From Siphonodentalium dalli (lineage: Eukaryota > Mollusca > Scaphopoda > Gadilida > Siphonodentaliidae), in NCBI GenBank assembly GCA_032622095.1, contig CP136067.1, forward strand, positions 122,239,030 through 122,303,029: a stretch of DNA of 64,000 nt, written 5' to 3'. Below, piece after piece: positions 53,901 through 59,900 of this stretch (the first letter of the stretch is position 1; every line of letters starts with the position of its first letter). The translations under genes were made by a program, and so were the position numbers. The notes under the pieces were generated by a model that was given only the letters and a program-made list of their open reading frames with translations, was not told where the DNA came from and made no database searches.

Positions 53901-56900
53901 AATCACTGCAATTAATTTATATATAAGAATGACGGTGTGTGTTGCAAATTTGGATATATTATTTGTAAAAATAACTACTTTGAGCAAGATTATTCTCCAT
54001 TTCTATTTGATCACCTACCGCAGTGTTTCACATCACTTGAGAATTTAGTGAAGAAAGTGTTGATGTGCACATTGCAATGGTATATTCTTTATTTGTGAGG
54101 AAGTACAGATAATTAGGGCAGACAACGAACAGGCATAGAAAACCCTTTTTGATTCATTTGGAATTTGCCTTCCACCAATGTAGTGGGGGGGTCAAAATGT
54201 GTTTAATTAACCCTTTACCCAACAGAACGGCCCTGTGCCAATGCATTCTCTTATATATGCGAGTCGACCATAGGTCGCCTCGCATATATAAGAGAATGCA
54301 TTGGCTTAACACATTAAAAATGATAAAATTGTTAAAGAATGTAAGAAAAAATGGTAAAAAGTGTTAAAAAAAGATTTGTTTAGGCCAATGCATTCTCTTA
54401 TATATGCGAGGCGACCTATGGTCGACTCGCATATATAAGAGAATGCATTGGCACAGGGCATAACTGTAACTATCACAATGTGGTCAAGGAGCCGGTTCCA
54501 ATGATATCCATATTTGTATGGTTCTATTGAGACAGACGGAAGATATTTTAGGCTGTTGAAGCTTTATTTGGCCGGTTTGTTGGGTAAAGGGTTAACCCAT
54601 TCTATAAAACTAAATACTCATTGACGAGTAGTTATCCATTAGGAGATTTTCAGATAATAAGTTCAGCTAACGACTATAAATCATTCGTTGAACTTATTAT
54701 CTAAACATTTCTCACCAATGAATATGAATTCTTCTGCAGTTGTATTCGGCGTGCTATTGTCTGCTCATATATCCTAAGATCCCTCCAAATGAATAATAGA
54801 CCATTCCAATGTATACTTTTGTAACTGAATGGGAGAATCCATTTAGTATAGAAAGGGTTAAATGGTAAGAAACATCTGAAATATCAACTGAAACAGAACT
54901 GTTATATTGTCATGACCCCCCCCCCCCCCAATTTCATAGTACTATGTCTTTATATGATGTTTCTTTGAGATACAATACTACCTGTCCATCAGACCTGTTA
55001 CTTCTCACGGATTCGCCGTGAGACTCCCGCTTTCACCATGCATCTCACGGTGTCACGGCGACACCTCCTAATCTCACGGTTTGAAACAATCTGATCAAAC
55101 AAAAAAATAATAAAAAGTTACTTTCGTTTTCATTGTATTATAACGCGGTAAGCGAGAATATGCGAGACTACCTGCCCGGGTGTGATTGTTTAGCATCCGG
55201 TGCAGACACTGCTGTTACACGATAGCTTGGAGTAGCTGCCATTTGAATGTGCCGCGGGTAATTAGTATGGCAATAAATGGTTTGTCACCCACATGTTTTA
55301 ACAAACAAAGGATGAATGAACCTCACGTTATAAAACTAATATTAACTATGCCAGACTGTTTTCATATATGGTCATTTATAATTATATATGTCTCAGTAAA
55401 TTGGCGACAATACATTATATTTTTTAAATGTCTGATTCTGCGGAAAGACAGGCAAAATGCCGACGATATGATTCAAAGTTGAAGGACTCGTGGTCTCTTG
55501 TAATGGTATGATAAAAATCAAAAGAAACATGCGTTCTAGATTTTAAACTTTACAAGTCCGTTCCTGAATTGTACTTTTTAACATGACAGTTGAAATCTCG
55601 TGAGATGTAAATGAAACCGAAAGTAGTTTATCGTTGTTGATACGTCGTGGCCTGCAATGTTTTCTCTATAAATGAGACAAATTCAGACAATAAAATGTAT
55701 AACTGCACAATAACTGTTTTCCTGAAGAATACTTTGTTAATTGTTATCAAACTTGCATGTTTCTGTGTGATAGATAATAAGAAATTTTGTTGAATTTTTT
55801 CGTTATTGAAATTAAAAAATGCAAAAGGAGTCCAATGTAAAAAATCTCCCGGACGGTGACCCCAATCTCATGGAAACGAGTGACCAATCTCCCGGAAAAT
55901 ATTTTTTGAAGGTAACAGGTCTGCTGTCCATAGTAAATATAATATGAATTAAAAAACAAAATTGTCATGTAAGAAAAATATATTCACTCTAATATAGAGA
56001 TTATTAAAACCTTGGTCTCTGCAAGTGGCAGAAAATATTGTTTAGTGAGACAGTTTCTGTCATTTCAGTTCTTATGTATTACCTCCGATGAAAAAGAAGC
56101 TTGCCCTGTTCTGAAAGTTCTGCTCCCTCCACTTTGTTTTTTCTGAAACCACTTGGAAATTATTTCATAGAAATACAGTAATGCCCTAAATAATCGGAAA
56201 TAAGGCTTGTTGCCATTCATCGGAAAGCTCTCAGTGAGAGCTTTCCGATGAATGGCAATATGGCTTGTCGCCATTATCGGAAAGCTCTCAGTGACAGCTT
56301 TCCGATGAATGGCAATATGGCTTGTCGCCATTATCGGAAAGCTCTCACTGAGAGCTTTCCGATGAATGGCAACAAGCCATATTTCAGACTAAATCCTGAA
56401 AAGTTACCCATAATTATGCTTTGGAGTGAATATCTTGTCTATCTATTGCTTAACATGTACTTCTATTGCGTATTTCAGTTGACAAGCTTAAGAAGGACAA
56501 GGAATACGACTTCCGTGTGCGAGCCAAGAACATTGCTGGTGTTAGCAAGCCAATAGAGACAGCTATTCCAGTACTTGTCAAACCAAAATATTGTAAGTAT
56601 TGATAACAGGCCTTTATATTCCCAAGCCTTGAAATAGTGTGTCTGTCATTTGCAGAATGAGGTTCCCAGAGGGTGAATTTAGTGATGCTACCCCGCATAG
56701 TGGGCTAGCATCACCAAATTCACCCTCTGGGAACCTCATTCTGCTGAGGTGTAAGCAGAATGAGGTCCCCAGAGGGTGAATTTGGAGATGCTAGCCCGCT
56801 ATGCGGGGTAGCATCACTAAATTCACCCTCTGGGGACCTCATTCTGCAAATGACAGACACACTATTTCAAGGCTTGTATATTCCCCCAAATTCAAGTCGG

Positions 56901-59900
56901 TAAACGCTGTTCCCAAAATACGAAAATGTGCCCAAATTAAAAATTTTAGTGCAGTATTTCTCACTGCATATCTATTTTGTACATATTACTGAGAAATAAA
57001 GAACTTCCTCCACGTTTATAATATGCTTGGGGATTGCCCGTGAAATATGATGGATTTTCATGATGACATCGATATCGGTATGCGCAATTAATTGTGTTCA
57101 CCCGATCCAAGCGTAGTAACTCTAAAATTGCAACTGGACATTGTCGCAATCGGACATCAGGGTCATATATATTTAAATGCGCCAAAATCGTTATAGACAC
57201 AAACACAGAAACACTTGGCTTTTATATAGATAGATTACTGAGAAATAATGATATCACTCCACATTTATATCAATGAAATATTATCCGGCTTTAAGCCTTC
57301 ATTCACTGAAATTGAATGCAAGGATTTATGGTCTAAATTTTGAATTATTCTCTTACTTGTCAAATCATGGTTCTCCATGATGTACCCAAATTACACCAAT
57401 CTATAGACCCGATTTACAGAATTCTTCGGCTAGAAATATTTGTTTCAAGGCAATCCTTTACTCACTAGTAAGTCATCATTGATCTTTTTATTGGGACAGG
57501 GACCTGTCTAGAAGGCGACTTGGGAGAAATGTGCCACTTTTCCATATTTTTGTCTCTGGGAGGACTGACTTTTCTCTCAAATACCAGTATGCATATGTCC
57601 CAACAACATATTTAATGTATATTTACTGATTATAATGGTGTTCTTCCTCACTATAATGGTTTTATAAATTTTCTCTTGTGTTGCATAATACTTTGGATCA
57701 TAGAATGGTGATTTTGAGGTGTAAATTGAACAGCAGCAATTACTTGTTACTTCTCCCTGATAACAGTCCACTTCTCCTAATAACCAATCAGGGAGAAGTG
57801 ACTTCTTCCAAGTTGATACCTCTAGGATGGTCACTGTGTTGGGGTCACATGTAATTCAAGTTTCTTAACCCTTTCAGTGCCAAGTCCGATTTTTGTATCA
57901 ACCCATATTTCCTTGATCATTTTTCAAATTTATTGATTATAATAATGTGATACATTGATGGAAAGAGCTCTTAGAGCTCTTTCCATCAATGTATCACATT
58001 ATTATAATCAATAAATTTGAAAAATGATCAAGGAAATATGGGTTGATACAAAAATCGGACTTGGCACTGAAAGGGTTAATGTTTAGCGAAGACCTTGCCT
58101 AATCTATAGGTTGTAGGTAATAAGATTTGTATTTGATGTTTCTGAAAACAGTCTGTATGAATCTAATGAGCTTCAAATTGTATAATTAAAAGTCATATTA
58201 AAAATTAAAACCAGTAATCTATCTTTTGTTGGAAGCTAAATTGAATTTTGTAAAATCTTTTCAGCTAAACCACAGATGCCTGGAACGCCAGAGGTGACTC
58301 ACGTTGGCAAGACCTTTGCTGACTTATCCTGGGATAAACCACGAAGTGATGGTGGAAACAAAATTAAAGGTAAGAAAAATAAACAACATGGGATTTTTGT
58401 GTTGTACCTCATGGCATATGATAATAGATAAGAACAGGTCCCATATTTATTAAAGATGGTCTATCTCTTTCTATAACTAGTTATATATAGATTCCTGGGT
58501 ATAAAATTATAAATATGAATTGAAGACACCTGTCAGGAAACAAGTCGTAGACGAGTTGTGAATCAAATTTATCAAACGAGTTTCATAAATTCTTATATCC
58601 CAACATAACGAGTTGAAGATCTTGTATATCACATGAAAAAAACTAGAGCTTTATGACTTTTTAACAAATCAAAATCTGTAAAAGAAGCTGAAAAATGAAT
58701 GTAAAATGCATGCATGCACAGCGTTGGATGAGACGCTTCACAACCATATACAACAGTATTGTGTGCTCTGCCTTGGGATCAAATATATAGTCCCCCAATT
58801 TGCCTCTTTGTTTTTTTGCCTTTTTTTGTTTGTGCAACGAAGTTGGACAATAATTGAACTTTTATGAACAAAGCAATAATTTTCCAATGTCTGGTATTGG
58901 TGTCAAGCGCAGCTTTTCTAAATAATATTAATCCGTGCGGTAATTTACTTGGCGTGATGACAAGTATCCCGGGAAGCACGCGGCGATTAGACACTAGTGA
59001 GAGATAAGAATATATCTAATGGATTTTTCAATGATATTATAGGGGTTTCATGTGATATAATTGTATTCAACATGTTTTTAACAGGATATCTGGTCGAGAA
59101 GAAAGATAAGAATAGCCCCATGTGGACTCCAGTGAACAGCGGCCCATCTTTAGAAACAACCATGCATATTCCTGACCTGATCGAGAATAGTGAGATGGAA
59201 TTCAGGGTCATGGCTGTCAACGCTGCTGGACCAAGCGACCCCTCATCTACACTCTCACCAATCAAAATTAAAGAGAAAGTCAGTAAGTAATATCAGTGAA
59301 TAACAAAAGCCCAATTTCCCATTACTCAGGCCCTGACACATGTCCCGAAACCCTGTGCGTGCAAAATTTTTATTCATGTACAATTTGTCAGGGATATTTT
59401 TAATCAGTACAAAATAATTGCGTGAATTTTTTTATACAAACACGCACGGAAGTGAGATAGGACAGACCCATTTCCCGGTCCAGTTTTTCGATTCATTAAT
59501 ATAATTTGTAACCATGTTCAAACGTGTTAACACTTTCATGACTGGAGCTTCCTGAAATTTTGCAAAAAACCCTGCGCCAATGCATTCTCTTATATATGCG
59601 AGTCTCCCACAGCCTTGAAGTGTCCAAAAGCACCTAGCATTTTATTATCAATCGGTACGTGATTTAATAATTATATGTTATCTGAACGTGTATAGGCCTA
59701 TGTGTGCCCTATTTTCGCAAAGTGCACATCCGTGGTTGTGCATGTAAATGGATTCCTATAGTTAGTGTAATGTGATCAAGATTATGCATGATATCAACTC
59801 ACATCAAGATTATAATGATTAACTGCAAACTGCGTGATAATTTTGAACACAACCATACACTGAGACAGTTCAGTTTAAATACTAAACCTCAATTGCAACG

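Noticed and set aside
55186-55482. hAT transposase fragment in H3
   Set aside because: The 98-residue frame shows no recognisable transposase motif; the element is treated as non-autonomous.
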